Both the position numbers and the translations under genes were made by a program. DNA of 19,292 nucleotides from CAZUSU01 sp964623315 (GTDB lineage: Bacteria; Patescibacteriota; Patescibacteriia; Magasanikbacterales; 2-02-FULL-50-9b): the NCBI GenBank assembly GCA_964623315.1, contig CAZUSU010000008.1, forward strand, positions 1-19,292, written 5' to 3'. Below, piece after piece: positions 7,458 through 14,848 of the stretch; the first letter of the stretch is position 1; each line of letters starts with the position of its first letter. Under the pieces are notes generated by a model. It saw only the letters and a program-made list of their open reading frames with translations, made no database searches and was not told the origin of the DNA.

Positions 7458-8501
7458 ATGAACGTACTATCCTCTGCTAAAGCCATTACCCTTACTGTGG
7501 TGATAAGTGCGGCAATGAGTGGTTTGGTAACGGCAACTATTTTGCAATCGGCACGGCCGTCACTCATTATCGGCAGTGAAGACGAAGTGATTCGGGACGC
7601 ACTGGCGCGTGTGGCGCCGAGTGTTGTTTCTATCACTATTTCTTCAGCGAGCAGTACCATCGCCGGCGGGGGGAGCGGATTTATTGTACGATCCGACGGG
7701 TATGTTATTACTAATCGCCATGTGGTAGCAGATGGTGCCGATAGCACATACACCGTTACCATGAGTAACGGAAAGGAGTACGGGGCGGTGCTCATTGGTG
7801 TGGATCAGGTGTTGGATTTAGCTTTGCTCAAAATTCCGGCGGAAAAATTGCCGGTCGCGACACTGGGCGACTCAAGCGTTTTGTTTACGGGACAAACGGT
7901 GTTAGCCATTGGCAATTCACTTGCCGAATTTCAGAATAGTGTGACGAAAGGAATTATTTCCGGTTTAGGGCGGCAAGTGGTTGCCGGTGATTTTTTTGGT
8001 GATGCGGAAGTTCTTGAGGGCGCCATTCAAACGGACGCCGCCATAAATCCCGGATTGTCCGGCGGCCCGCTTATTACCGTGCGGGGCGAAGTGATTGGCG
8101 TGAATACGGCGGTGAGTCGTCGCGGGCAACTTGTGGGGTTTGCTTTGCCCATAAATTCCGTTAAGCAACTCATTGCGTCGGCGGTGGAATTTGGACGGAT
8201 TATTCATCCGTGGCTGGGGGTGCGCTATCGCATTGTGTCTAACGGAGCGCTGATTGTCAAAGGTTTGCGTCCGGAAGACAAACCCATTTCAGCAAACAGT
8301 CCGGCAGAAAAAGCCGGATTGCGCGAAGGAGATATTATTACCGGTATTAACGCCACCGACTTGTCGGAATATATTTCGCTCGCAAACGAGGTTGCAAAAT
8401 ATCGTGTGGGTGATACAATTATACTGCGCATTATTAGAGCCGACGCCGTTCTTGACGTTCCTATAACACTTGAAGAGTTTCCACAAACAAAAAAGCCATG
8501 A
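7458..8501 (+). CDS. HtrA/DegP-like membrane-anchored serine protease with PDZ domain
   Basis: A trypsin-like protease of the HtrA family, 347 residues from the ATG at 7458; a GTG at 7452, overlapping the previous stop, would add two. An N-terminal membrane anchor (about 8-29) places the rest outside. The catalytic triad is visible as His88 in TNRHVV, Asp120 in LDLALLK and Ser201 in NPGLSGGPL. A PDZ domain follows (about 243-335, with ENSPAE-like ANSPAEKAGLREGDII). HtrA proteins degrade misfolded envelope proteins. The active-site loop has Leu where most relatives have Asn (GLSGG instead of GNSGG). Pyruvate kinase starts inside the last codon (ATGA overlap). Confidence 0.93.
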   Translation: MNVLSSAKAITLTVVISAAMSGLVTATILQSARPSLIIGSEDEVIRDALARVAPSVVSITISSASSTIAGGGSGFIVRSDGYVITNRHVVADGADSTYTVTMSNGKEYGAVLIGVDQVLDLALLKIPAEKLPVATLGDSSVLFTGQTVLAIGNSLAEFQNSVTKGIISGLGRQVVAGDFFGDAEVLEGAIQTDAAINPGLSGGPLITVRGEVIGVNTAVSRRGQLVGFALPINSVKQLIASAVEFGRIIHPWLGVRYRIVSNGALIVKGLRPEDKPISANSPAEKAGLREGDIITGINATDLSEYISLANEVAKYRVGDTIILRIIRADAVLDVPITLEEFPQTKKP

Positions 8502-9916
8502 GTTCTTTTTCTCCGTTAAAACGCACACGCATTGTTGCGACGATTGGTCCGGCGTCCGGCACGCCGGCAATATTTAGAAATTTAGTTGACAGCGGGGTGA
8601 ATGTGGCGCGTCTGAATTTTTCGCACGGCACCTATCCGGAGCATGCACGTTTTATTTCCCTGATTCGCAGGGTGTCGCGCCAGACGGGCACGACCGTTTC
8701 CATTTTGCAGGATTTATGCGGACCAAAAATTCGCGTGGGCGAACTGCCGCCGGATGGCGTGGCTCTTACGGGGGACGCCATTGTTGTTCTAAGCAATAAT
8801 TCCAAGCGACGCAACGCCATTCCCTTTCAATATGCCGGTTTGCCGCGTGATGTGCACAAAGGTGATCGGCTTCTGCTTGACGATGGTTTGTTGGAATTTG
8901 AAGTGCAGGGAACCACGGCGCAAGAAGTGACGTGTCGGGTGATTGTGGGCGGTGTGTTGAAATCGCATAAAGGAATTAATGTGCCGACGGCATCCCTGCG
9001 TGTACCGGCGATTACCGAAAAAGATAAAAGAGATTTGGTGTTTGGTTTGGCGCATGGCGTTGATGCCGTGGCGCTTTCGTTTGTGCGCAATCCGCGCGAC
9101 GTAACGCATTTGCGCGAATTAATTGCGCGCGCGCGACCAAAAATTAAGCCGCTTTTGTTTGTCAAAATAGAAAAGCATGAAGCCGTAGATCAAATAGAAG
9201 CCATTGCGCACGCCGCCGATGGCATCATGGTGGCGCGCGGTGATTTGGGTATTGAGGTGGCGGCAGAATTGGTGCCGCTCATTCAAAAAAGAATTGTGCG
9301 GCTGTGTAATGATTTAAATAAACCGGTCATCGTTGCGACGCAAATGCTGGATTCCATGATTCGCAATCCACGCCCGACGCGTGCAGAAATATCTGATGTT
9401 GCCAATGCCGTGTTGGATTTAACGGATGGGGTCATGTTGTCTGCAGAATCGGCGAGCGGTGCGTTTCCGGTGCAAGCGGTGCAGTATATGGCGCGCACGG
9501 CACGCGCCATAGAAGCGGCAACGAGCGATGCCGGAACGCTTGTATGTCACCATCGCGCACCGGCGCCGTCGCAAGTGGTGGGTGAATTGGCGTTTGTTGC
9601 GGCAGAATTGGAAGGGGTATCTGCTATTTTGGTGCCAAAAGAAAGTTCGCATGTCGTACCGGCGCTGTCGCGTATGCGCTTGCCCTGTACGATTATTGCG
9701 CAGGCAAAGGATGAGGCACAGGCGGCGCAGATGAATTTTTATTATGGGGTTGCCTCAATGGTCGTGCGTTCGTTTACACGGCTTGGCGTTATTTCATCAT
9801 TATTACATGCGGCGCGCAAACGCGGATTTATTGTGCGCGGCAATCGCGTAATTTTTTTGCAATCCGGCAATAAAAAAGGAGCGATGCTTTCTTTGGAAGA
9901 GGTGCGTGTTCCCTAA
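8498..9916 (+). CDS. pyk: Pyruvate kinase
   Basis: A 472-residue enzyme that converts phosphoenolpyruvate and ADP to pyruvate and ATP, the last step of glycolysis. Motifs in order: RTRIVATIGPAS (9-20), VARLNFSHGT (36-45), LQDLCGPKIRVG (70-81), the B domain at about 80-175, FVKIEKHEA with the catalytic Lys223, DGIMVARGDLGIEV (241-254) for metal binding, and ATQMLDSM...PRPTRAEISDVANAVLD (280-307). A C-terminal domain is present (about 345-472). The GPKIR motif has Lys where potassium-dependent enzymes have Glu, so this one is probably potassium-independent. It overlaps the protease gene by 4 bases. Confidence 0.97.
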   Translation: MSSFSPLKRTRIVATIGPASGTPAIFRNLVDSGVNVARLNFSHGTYPEHARFISLIRRVSRQTGTTVSILQDLCGPKIRVGELPPDGVALTGDAIVVLSNNSKRRNAIPFQYAGLPRDVHKGDRLLLDDGLLEFEVQGTTAQEVTCRVIVGGVLKSHKGINVPTASLRVPAITEKDKRDLVFGLAHGVDAVALSFVRNPRDVTHLRELIARARPKIKPLLFVKIEKHEAVDQIEAIAHAADGIMVARGDLGIEVAAELVPLIQKRIVRLCNDLNKPVIVATQMLDSMIRNPRPTRAEISDVANAVLDLTDGVMLSAESASGAFPVQAVQYMARTARAIEAATSDAGTLVCHHRAPAPSQVVGELAFVAAELEGVSAILVPKESSHVVPALSRMRLPCTIIAQAKDEAQAAQMNFYYGVASMVVRSFTRLGVISSLLHAARKRGFIVRGNRVIFLQSGNKKGAMLSLEEVRVP

Positions 9917-9927
9917 TATTTTTTTCT

Positions 9928-10083
9928 ATGAAACGAAAACATTTTTTTGCGGTAAATGGACTGTTTGCTATTGTGGCCGGCATCGTGGGGTTGTCGGGCA
10001 TCATCACGACGTTTGATGCGCTGGCGCGCTCAGCACAAGAGGAACAAAGGGCGGTAGGGGTGGTTATGGACACCCAAAGATGA
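9928..10083 (+). CDS. Small membrane peptide of 51 residues, unknown function
   Basis: An open frame from the ATG at 9928 to the TGA at 10081-10083, 11 bases behind pyruvate kinase. It encodes 51 residues: a basic start (MKRKHFF), one hydrophobic segment of about 22 residues rich in Val, Gly and Ile (about 8-28), and a polar tail (ARSAQEEQRAVG). Positive residues before the helix suggest the tail is outside. It fills the space between pyruvate kinase and the BlaI-like gene; the -35 box of the latter lies in its last codons. Too short for family recognition; its size, start and hydrophobic pattern make it a plausible gene. Confidence 0.6.
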   Translation: MKRKHFFAVNGLFAIVAGIVGLSGIITTFDALARSAQEEQRAVGVVMDTQR

Positions 10084-10095
10084 GTGCAGTACACT
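10067..10095 (+). promoter_or_regulatory. Promoter of the BlaI-like/M56 operon
   Basis: TGGACA (10067-10072), a 17-base spacer and TACACT (10090-10095). The predicted start near 10102 lies only about seven bases before the ATG at 10109, so the mRNA would be nearly leaderless. The 8-mer TACACTAT at the -10 box is shared with the downstream operator promoter at 11601, so one half-site of the repressor may be present here (a possible weak autoregulatory site); the second half-site is not convincing. Confidence 0.6.
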
Positions 10096-10108
10096 ATCCG
10101 TATGTCCT

Positions 10109-10495
10109 ATGGATTTACTTAAAAATAACAGCGCGCTCGGAGAATTGGAATCAGAAATTATGGAGGTTATTTGGCGTTCCTCCCGCAATTCAGTGCGCAC
10201 CGTTTTAACCCAGCTGGAAAAAAAACGAAAAGTAGCCTACAGCACAATCATGACAGTGATGACGCGACTCTATGATAAAGGTATTCTCGCGAGGGAATCG
10301 GATGTGAGCGGGGCATATTGGTATCATCCCGTTCAGGATAAAGAACATTTCCTCGCGTCGGCCTCTAAAAAAATAATCAATCGTTTAGTCCGTGAATTTG
10401 GTGAGATCGCCATTGCTCAATTTATGGACGTTATTGAAAGCACTGATGCAAAGAAAATCGCTCGTTGGCGTAAAAAACTTAAAAAAATAAAATGA
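10109..10495 (+). CDS. BlaI/MecI-family winged-helix transcriptional repressor
   Basis: A 128-residue protein with the family's winged-helix DNA-binding domain: LGELESEIMEVIW (10-22), SVRTVLTQLEKKRKVAYSTI (28-47, recognition helix), MTRLYDKGIL (51-60) and the wing with GAYWYHPV (68-75). The C-terminal dimer region follows. Members bind palindromes with a TACA/TGTA core as dimers and are inactivated by cleavage by a partner M56 protease; the site that is Asn-Phe in BlaI/MecI seems to correspond to Gln104-Phe105 (alignment by eye). The protein has no cysteine at all, so it cannot sense copper directly as CopY does. It overlaps the M56 gene by 4 bases. Confidence 0.93.
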   Translation: MDLLKNNSALGELESEIMEVIWRSSRNSVRTVLTQLEKKRKVAYSTIMTVMTRLYDKGILARESDVSGAYWYHPVQDKEHFLASASKKIINRLVREFGEIAIAQFMDVIESTDAKKIARWRKKLKKIK

Positions 10496-11574
10496 TTACC
10501 CCTTTCGCCAAAAAGGCCAATGCTATTTTTTATCAAGTCATTGCTTGGGGAGCTTTCTTTTTTCTTGGGCTGATATTTTTGGGTTTCAAGATATACCCGC
10601 AATTTATTAGCATAAAACAAAGTGTCACCAACAAAATAGAGGCGGTGTGCGGTTGCGCTAATCCGGCCGTTTGGAGTAGTCATCCCCTACGATTGGCTGG
10701 GCTGTTTTTGGCTGGGCTGTTTTTGGTTGGGTTTTTTAGTTTTGTCATTATTCAGCTCTGGCGATTCGTTCAATCAACCGCTCAATTTATTCAACAGAAT
10801 TTAAAAAATACGATTCCTCATATTTCTCCTAAATTGGAGAACGCAGTGCGAATATTGAAGCTTGATAAACGCGTGCGTGAAGTGAGGAGCGCACACCCTT
10901 TAGTATTCTGCCACGGTTTTTTTGCGCCAAAAATTTGTATCTCATCGGCACTCGTTGAGCGTCTCGGCGACAAGGAATTATTAGCCGTTCTTTCTCATGA
11001 ACAGCATCATGTCATAAATCATGAACCGATTAAAATGCTCTTCGTTAAATTGTTAAGCAGGAGCTTCTGGTTTATTCCGTGGTTTGGTCTCCTCGCCAAA
11101 AAATATTTCACGTATGCCGAACTCGCAGCCGATGAACACGCCATGGAGCAACTCAAGGACAAAGCGTCTCTCGCCCGCGCGTTAGATACGATGATCTCGT
11201 GGGGGAGTAAGATTACCGCTCGAGATTCCTTAGCACTCTCTTTTTTTGAAACAATAACCGAAGCGCGTATTAATAAATTGGCTGATGATCGTTATTTGCC
11301 ACGTTTTACTATTTTTACCTTCCCATCAGTAGCCAGTAGTTTGGCCTTGGGATTCTTGGTGTTCATTGCGCGTCCACTTTTTATTGACTCTCAAATTATT
11401 ATAGAGCAGGACGCTCAAGTGCCGTGCGTTCAGCAAGCCGCTACCTACACCGTCGCCGACGTTAAAAAACGATGTATAATGCCAATCGTTCATGCGATTG
11501 AGTCGGAACAGAAATTTTACTCGGCGGATGTCGGAGCGAAAATAAAGAATTATGCGGCGACTGTGGATAACTGA
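10492..11574 (+). CDS. M56-family membrane metalloprotease, BlaR1/MecR1-like, without penicillin-binding sensor domain
   Basis: A 360-residue protein. Membrane segments at about 12-33, 67-90 and 278-298; a possible short one at 191-201. The zinc site is HEQHH (169-173) with the likely third ligand Glu210 in YAELAADEH. In BlaR1/MecR1 this cytoplasmic domain cleaves itself and then the BlaI-type repressor after an outside signal. Here the outside C-terminal part is only about 60 residues and holds no penicillin-binding domain, but has two cysteines (312, 328). The first outside loop has Cys53-Gly-Cys55. If the topology is right, all four cysteines face outward and could sense metal or oxidants. 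Sensing is inference; protease family and pairing with the repressor are well supported. Confidence 0.9.
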   Translation: MITPFAKKANAIFYQVIAWGAFFFLGLIFLGFKIYPQFISIKQSVTNKIEAVCGCANPAVWSSHPLRLAGLFLAGLFLVGFFSFVIIQLWRFVQSTAQFIQQNLKNTIPHISPKLENAVRILKLDKRVREVRSAHPLVFCHGFFAPKICISSALVERLGDKELLAVLSHEQHHVINHEPIKMLFVKLLSRSFWFIPWFGLLAKKYFTYAELAADEHAMEQLKDKASLARALDTMISWGSKITARDSLALSFFETITEARINKLADDRYLPRFTIFTFPSVASSLALGFLVFIARPLFIDSQIIIEQDAQVPCVQQAATYTVADVKKRCIMPIVHAIESEQKFYSADVGAKIKNYAATVDN

Positions 11575-11577
11575 TAT

Positions 11578-11606
11578 TTGACATTTCATTACGGGTCTAC
11601 TACACT
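11578..11606 (+). promoter_or_regulatory. Near-consensus promoter of the thiol/metal cluster
   Basis: TTGACA (11578-11583), an exact 17-base spacer, and TACACT (11601-11606). The predicted start is near 11613, within the palindrome listed separately, with a leader of about 50 bases to the ATG at 11663. It starts right after the stop of the M56 gene and reads into the VGGC peptide and the thioredoxin genes. Confidence 0.75.
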
Positions 11607-11615
11607 ATGTAGTAG
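11597..11615 (+). promoter_or_regulatory. BlaI-type operator palindrome over the -10 box
   Basis: CTACTACA (11597-11604), CTA, TGTAGTAG (11608-11615): a perfect 8+8 inverted repeat containing the TACA/TGTA core known for BlaI, MecI and CopY. It covers the -10 box and predicted transcription start, so bound repressor would block the polymerase. The central spacer is three bases where the classic operator has two, a possible sub-family difference. The BlaI-like gene is about 1.1 kb upstream. Confidence 0.75.
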
Positions 11616-11662
11616 TGAACTGTTTTAAAAATTTTTTACTCATTAATCAGCTCTAAAAAAAT

Positions 11663-11929
11663 ATGGACACGTCAGAAACAAATCGCGGTGATTCTACGGC
11701 AGGGAGTAACACCATGGTATTACGTATTCCAAAGATTAATCTTCAGTCAGGCATATTGGGTTTAGTCGCCGTGATCACCGTATTTCAAACGGTGCAGTTG
11801 TTTCGTATCAATAATCGGGCAGGTAGCGCCTCGGTACAGGCCTCCACAGCAGTTTCCAGCCCCTCGGGGTCTTCGCAAGGAAGCGGGGCAAACGCCGCCG
11901 CTCCGCAATCCATGGTTGGTGGCTGTTAG
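11663..11929 (+). CDS. Small membrane protein ending in Val-Gly-Gly-Cys
   Basis: An 88-residue protein: polar N-terminus (1-28), one membrane helix (about 29-47), then a flexible tail of Ser, Ala, Gly and Gln (about 53-82) ending in MVGGC. The only cysteine is the last residue, probably presented outside on a long disordered stalk. I do not know a named family. The position as first gene behind the operator, before a triple-thioredoxin protein, suggests the terminal Cys takes part in thiol exchange or metal binding, or is an attachment point. This is inference. There is no Shine-Dalgarno; the upstream sequence is A-rich. Confidence 0.75.
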   Translation: MDTSETNRGDSTAGSNTMVLRIPKINLQSGILGLVAVITVFQTVQLFRINNRAGSASVQASTAVSSPSGSSQGSGANAAAPQSMVGGC

Positions 11930-11958
11930 TTGAACGATCTGTGGTGCAAAAAAATAAT
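11930..11958 (+). promoter_or_regulatory. Possible internal promoter before the triple-thioredoxin gene
   Basis: TTGAAC (11930-11935), a 17-base spacer and AATAAT (11953-11958), directly after the stop of the VGGC gene. It is about 48 bases from the ATG at 12006. It has no TACA/TGTA palindrome, so it would be outside the operator's control. AT-rich sequence makes chance matches likely. Confidence 0.3.
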
Positions 11959-12005
11959 GTCGCCCTAAATAGTGTGGTTCAATTATTTTATTGAGATTTT
12001 AAATT

Positions 12006-13166
12006 ATGTCTGAATCGACGCATGATAAGACGGTCCTCTGGCAAAAATATTTTTTATTCGCCGCCCTCGGGGCTTCAATTATTGGCGCTCTTTTGGCCTC
12101 TAAAACACTCTTTAGCATTGACAAAAAAATCGTCGCCGCAAAAGATGCGGCTCGTCCGGCTACGATTAGCGTCATAAGAATTACCGTCCCGTCTTGTGCC
12201 GACTGTTTTTCCGTTGATGAAGCGGTGGCTAATTTGAAAAAACAACATATAGTCGTGTCAGAAGAACGCGCTCTGGCTTTTGATTCTCCCGAAGCACAGA
12301 CACTTATTCAAAAATTTGGGATTAAAAGGGTTCCCGCCTATGTTGCAACCGGTGAAATAAAAAAGCAGAACCTAGAAAACTTTTTTAAAGATAATGGCGC
12401 AATAAAAGACGGTACGTTCATCTTTGAAAAAGTAACGCCGGTTTTTATTGATCCGATATCTAAGCAAAAACTGGGGCTCGTCCGCGTTACGCATCTGACA
12501 GATCCGTCGTGTCAGGCGTGCCCTAAGCCGCAAGTGTTGATGCAATCGCTCAACCAAGCCGGAGTACGAGTGTCTGCCAGCACCACAGTAGCGTGGAATT
12601 CATCGGTCGGGCAAAAAATTATCAGCCAATACAACATTAAAAGTGTCCCAACCATCATTATTTCATCGGATTTAGGTTATTACGATGAAATTAAAACTGC
12701 GTGGCCGCAAAAAATCGGCACAATTGAATCCGATGGTACCTATGTGGTGAGGCAACTTCCTTTCCCTTATCGCGATGTGCAAAAAAATAAAATTGTCGGT
12801 CTGGTGGATATCGTTTATCTCGTGGATAGTTCCTGTAAAAATTGTTATAAACCGAACTTAATTCATAAAAGTATTTTGACGCAAGGATTTGGCGTCGCCA
12901 TTGGATCAGAGAAAACCGTTGATGCCGCGACAGTCGCGGGCAAAGAACTTGTTAAAAAATATAACCTTACTCAAATTCCGACCGTGCTGATTTCACCTGA
13001 CATAGTGATGTATACCCAAATCACTTCCTTGTGGCCAAAAGTGGGAACCGTGGAACAGAACGGGTGGTACGTATTCAGAAAAATGGAACAGATCGGGGAC
13101 GTTACCTATAAAGATCTGTCAACCAATAAGATAATTAAGCCGACAGGAACACCGGATAGCCAATGA
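12006..13166 (+). CDS. Membrane-anchored protein with three tandem thioredoxin-like domains
   Basis: A 386-residue protein. A membrane anchor (about 15-38) is followed by three similar units of about 105 residues. Each has a CxxC pair after a hydrophobic strand (PSCADC, Cys64/67; PSCQAC, Cys169/172; SSCKNC, Cys277/280) and, about 45 residues on, a strand with a conserved Pro in the place of the thioredoxin cis-Pro (RVPAYV, Pro110; SVPTII, Pro215; QIPTVL, Pro325). No other cysteines are present. The fold call rests on this spacing. It probably acts outside the membrane as a multi-site thiol-disulfide carrier, or as a chelator using paired cysteines. Electrons could come from the CcdA/thioredoxin pair at the cluster end (inference). 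Confidence 0.83.
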   Translation: MSESTHDKTVLWQKYFLFAALGASIIGALLASKTLFSIDKKIVAAKDAARPATISVIRITVPSCADCFSVDEAVANLKKQHIVVSEERALAFDSPEAQTLIQKFGIKRVPAYVATGEIKKQNLENFFKDNGAIKDGTFIFEKVTPVFIDPISKQKLGLVRVTHLTDPSCQACPKPQVLMQSLNQAGVRVSASTTVAWNSSVGQKIISQYNIKSVPTIIISSDLGYYDEIKTAWPQKIGTIESDGTYVVRQLPFPYRDVQKNKIVGLVDIVYLVDSSCKNCYKPNLIHKSILTQGFGVAIGSEKTVDAATVAGKELVKKYNLTQIPTVLISPDIVMYTQITSLWPKVGTVEQNGWYVFRKMEQIGDVTYKDLSTNKIIKPTGTPDSQ

Positions 13167-13185
13167 GATCAAGCCAATTAATATT

Positions 13186-14466
13186 ATGAAAAAAACATTG
13201 TCAAAATTAAAAATAATTTTCCGACAGCCATTCTATCGCAATGTGGCGCTTGTTACTTCGCTCATAACGGCTCTCCTTTCCTATTGGCTGTTGAGTCAAA
13301 CCACCAGCGTTCAAGCATTTATAGAGATGACTCAAAGGGGAGAATTTGGAAAATATAGTTATTTGTATAGCACCACCTATATTATTACCACGCTTCTTAT
13401 CATAGGCCTGTCCGGTATAAGCGCGGCTGTTATATTCTGGCTTTTTAAGCACTCTAAATTAAGTAATGGTAAAACGTTTGGAACCAATCTTGGCGGGTTT
13501 GTCGTTGGAATGGCCGGCATGGGTTGTCCTATTTGCGGTGCATTTTTGCTGTCATTCATTGGTTTGGCCGGTGGATTAACTCTACTCCCTCTGCAGGGAA
13601 TAGAGTTAAAATTTTTAAGTTTGGCCCTGATTGCGGGGCCAACAATGTACTCCATTCGCCGCGTTTCCGAAGCGCATGACTGCTTGGATTGTCACGATAT
13701 AGAAAGGAGACATGTTGTGCAGACGATTCCGGTGGCGGCGCTTCGAGGACAGGGGATACAAATTTTGCCTGTAGAAAAAATCATTACCTCTATTTTAATT
13801 GTTGCTTTTTTGGTAAATCAACTTCTCATTAGTTCAACATCGGTCGCGACCGGAGCGTCTTCAAGCGCCGGTTTTGTTGGCGCGCTGTTTGGCATTAAGA
13901 CGGCATCGGCCGCTACGATCATTGCCCCAAAACTAAACCCCGATGGTCGCACCACCTCGCTGGTGGAACAGCCCACGATTACCGAAGTTCTGGCCAATCC
14001 AAATACCGGTGATGCACTGGCAGATGCCAAGGTGGTAATGCAGGCAACGGGAAAACCCTTTTATGCTCCCGATGATATTTCTTTTGATGATCCGATTAAC
14101 GCCCAGAAAAAATGGGGAGCGTATGAGAGTTCCATTACATTGAGCAGCGATCTGGAAGCCCGCCATCAAAAGCTGATCAGTACAATGGTTTGCAGTTACT
14201 GCTGTGGTGGTCCAACAAGTGTTGCGACGATTAATCGTTGCGGGTGCGCTCACGCCAAAGCAGTAAGAGGAATGTTTAAGTTTTTGCTTCAAGGATATGG
14301 AAGCAAGTATTCGGATGACCAACTGCTTGGCGAAGCTCACCGATGGTACGCGATATGGTATCCCAAGGGTATGCTTGAGGATTATCTATTGGCCACCGGC
14401 AAGTCAGATGCGTTACCTCATAAAACGCACGGTGGGGCAGGTTCAGATGGAAAACACGGGCTATGA
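13186..14466 (+). CDS. Polytopic Cys-rich membrane protein, putative metal or redox handling
   Basis: A 426-residue protein. Hydrophobic segments at about 20-38, 61-87, 101-133, 137-156 and 197-216. Cysteine motifs: GCPICG (113-118) within a membrane helix, CLDC followed by His (166-170), and at the C-terminus CSYCC (336-340) followed by RCGCAHA (351-357). The region from about 240 to the end is soluble and ends in a His-rich tail. The CSYCC...CGCAH block followed by a helix (RGMFKFLL) looks like a metal-binding domain; I know of similar blocks in CPR proteins but no named function. Its ATGA overlap with the cupredoxin gene suggests joint action. Alternatives are a disulfide-exchange protein or a metal importer. 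Confidence 0.78.
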   Translation: MKKTLSKLKIIFRQPFYRNVALVTSLITALLSYWLLSQTTSVQAFIEMTQRGEFGKYSYLYSTTYIITTLLIIGLSGISAAVIFWLFKHSKLSNGKTFGTNLGGFVVGMAGMGCPICGAFLLSFIGLAGGLTLLPLQGIELKFLSLALIAGPTMYSIRRVSEAHDCLDCHDIERRHVVQTIPVAALRGQGIQILPVEKIITSILIVAFLVNQLLISSTSVATGASSSAGFVGALFGIKTASAATIIAPKLNPDGRTTSLVEQPTITEVLANPNTGDALADAKVVMQATGKPFYAPDDISFDDPINAQKKWGAYESSITLSSDLEARHQKLISTMVCSYCCGGPTSVATINRCGCAHAKAVRGMFKFLLQGYGSKYSDDQLLGEAHRWYAIWYPKGMLEDYLLATGKSDALPHKTHGGAGSDGKHGL

Positions 14467-14846
14467 AGAACAATGTAGTACTCGCAGTTATTGTTTCCCT
14501 GTTGATTGTTTTGGGCGGGCTATTAATTTATAAAAACTCAAGAAAAAACGGATCAAACATACCCGCTCCTTTATCCGAAGGTACTCGGTCCCTGCAAGGA
14601 TTCAATTTTGGCTTTTCTTCAAAAGAGATAACAGTAAAACAGGGAGAAACGGTCAAAATTAGGTTAACAAGCGACGACTCTCCCCACACATTTACGATTG
14701 ATGAACTGGGGGTAAATCAATTTTTTACCTACGGGAAAGACGCGACGATTACATTCACCGCGAGCCAGAAAGGCATCTTTCAGTTTTATTGCGCCGTGCC
14801 GGGTCATAAAGAAGGCGGTATGGTCGGAACATTAGTGGTCAATTAA
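14463..14846 (+). CDS. Membrane-anchored cupredoxin (blue copper protein)
   Basis: A 127-residue protein: an N-terminal anchor (about 4-23), a short linker, then one cupredoxin beta-barrel. The type 1 copper ligands are all visible: His75 in DDSPHTF, then Cys110, His115 and Met120 in FYCAVPGHKEGGM. The family carries electrons or binds copper outside the membrane. Beside it are Cys- and His-rich membrane proteins rather than oxidase genes, so copper binding or delivery is as likely as electron transfer. It overlaps the previous gene by 4 bases, and the next gene starts 2 bases after its stop. This is the strongest pointer to copper in the cluster. Confidence 0.93.
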   Translation: MKNNVVLAVIVSLLIVLGGLLIYKNSRKNGSNIPAPLSEGTRSLQGFNFGFSSKEITVKQGETVKIRLTSDDSPHTFTIDELGVNQFFTYGKDATITFTASQKGIFQFYCAVPGHKEGGMVGTLVVN

Positions 14847-14848
14847 AT

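Noticed and set aside
8254..8570. Short frames on both strands across the protease C-terminus
   Set aside because: Shadows of the PDZ-coding region and the pyruvate kinase start; no own motifs or start signals.
9900..10110. Search for a left attachment repeat matching the tRNA-Ser 3' end
   Set aside because: I saw no copy of the T-arm/acceptor sequence near the left end of the island, so integration into the tRNA is not supported.
11979..11994. TCAAT/ATTGA inverted repeat before the triple-thioredoxin gene
   Set aside because: Only five pairs in very AT-rich sequence and no resemblance to the TACA/TGTA operator; likely chance.
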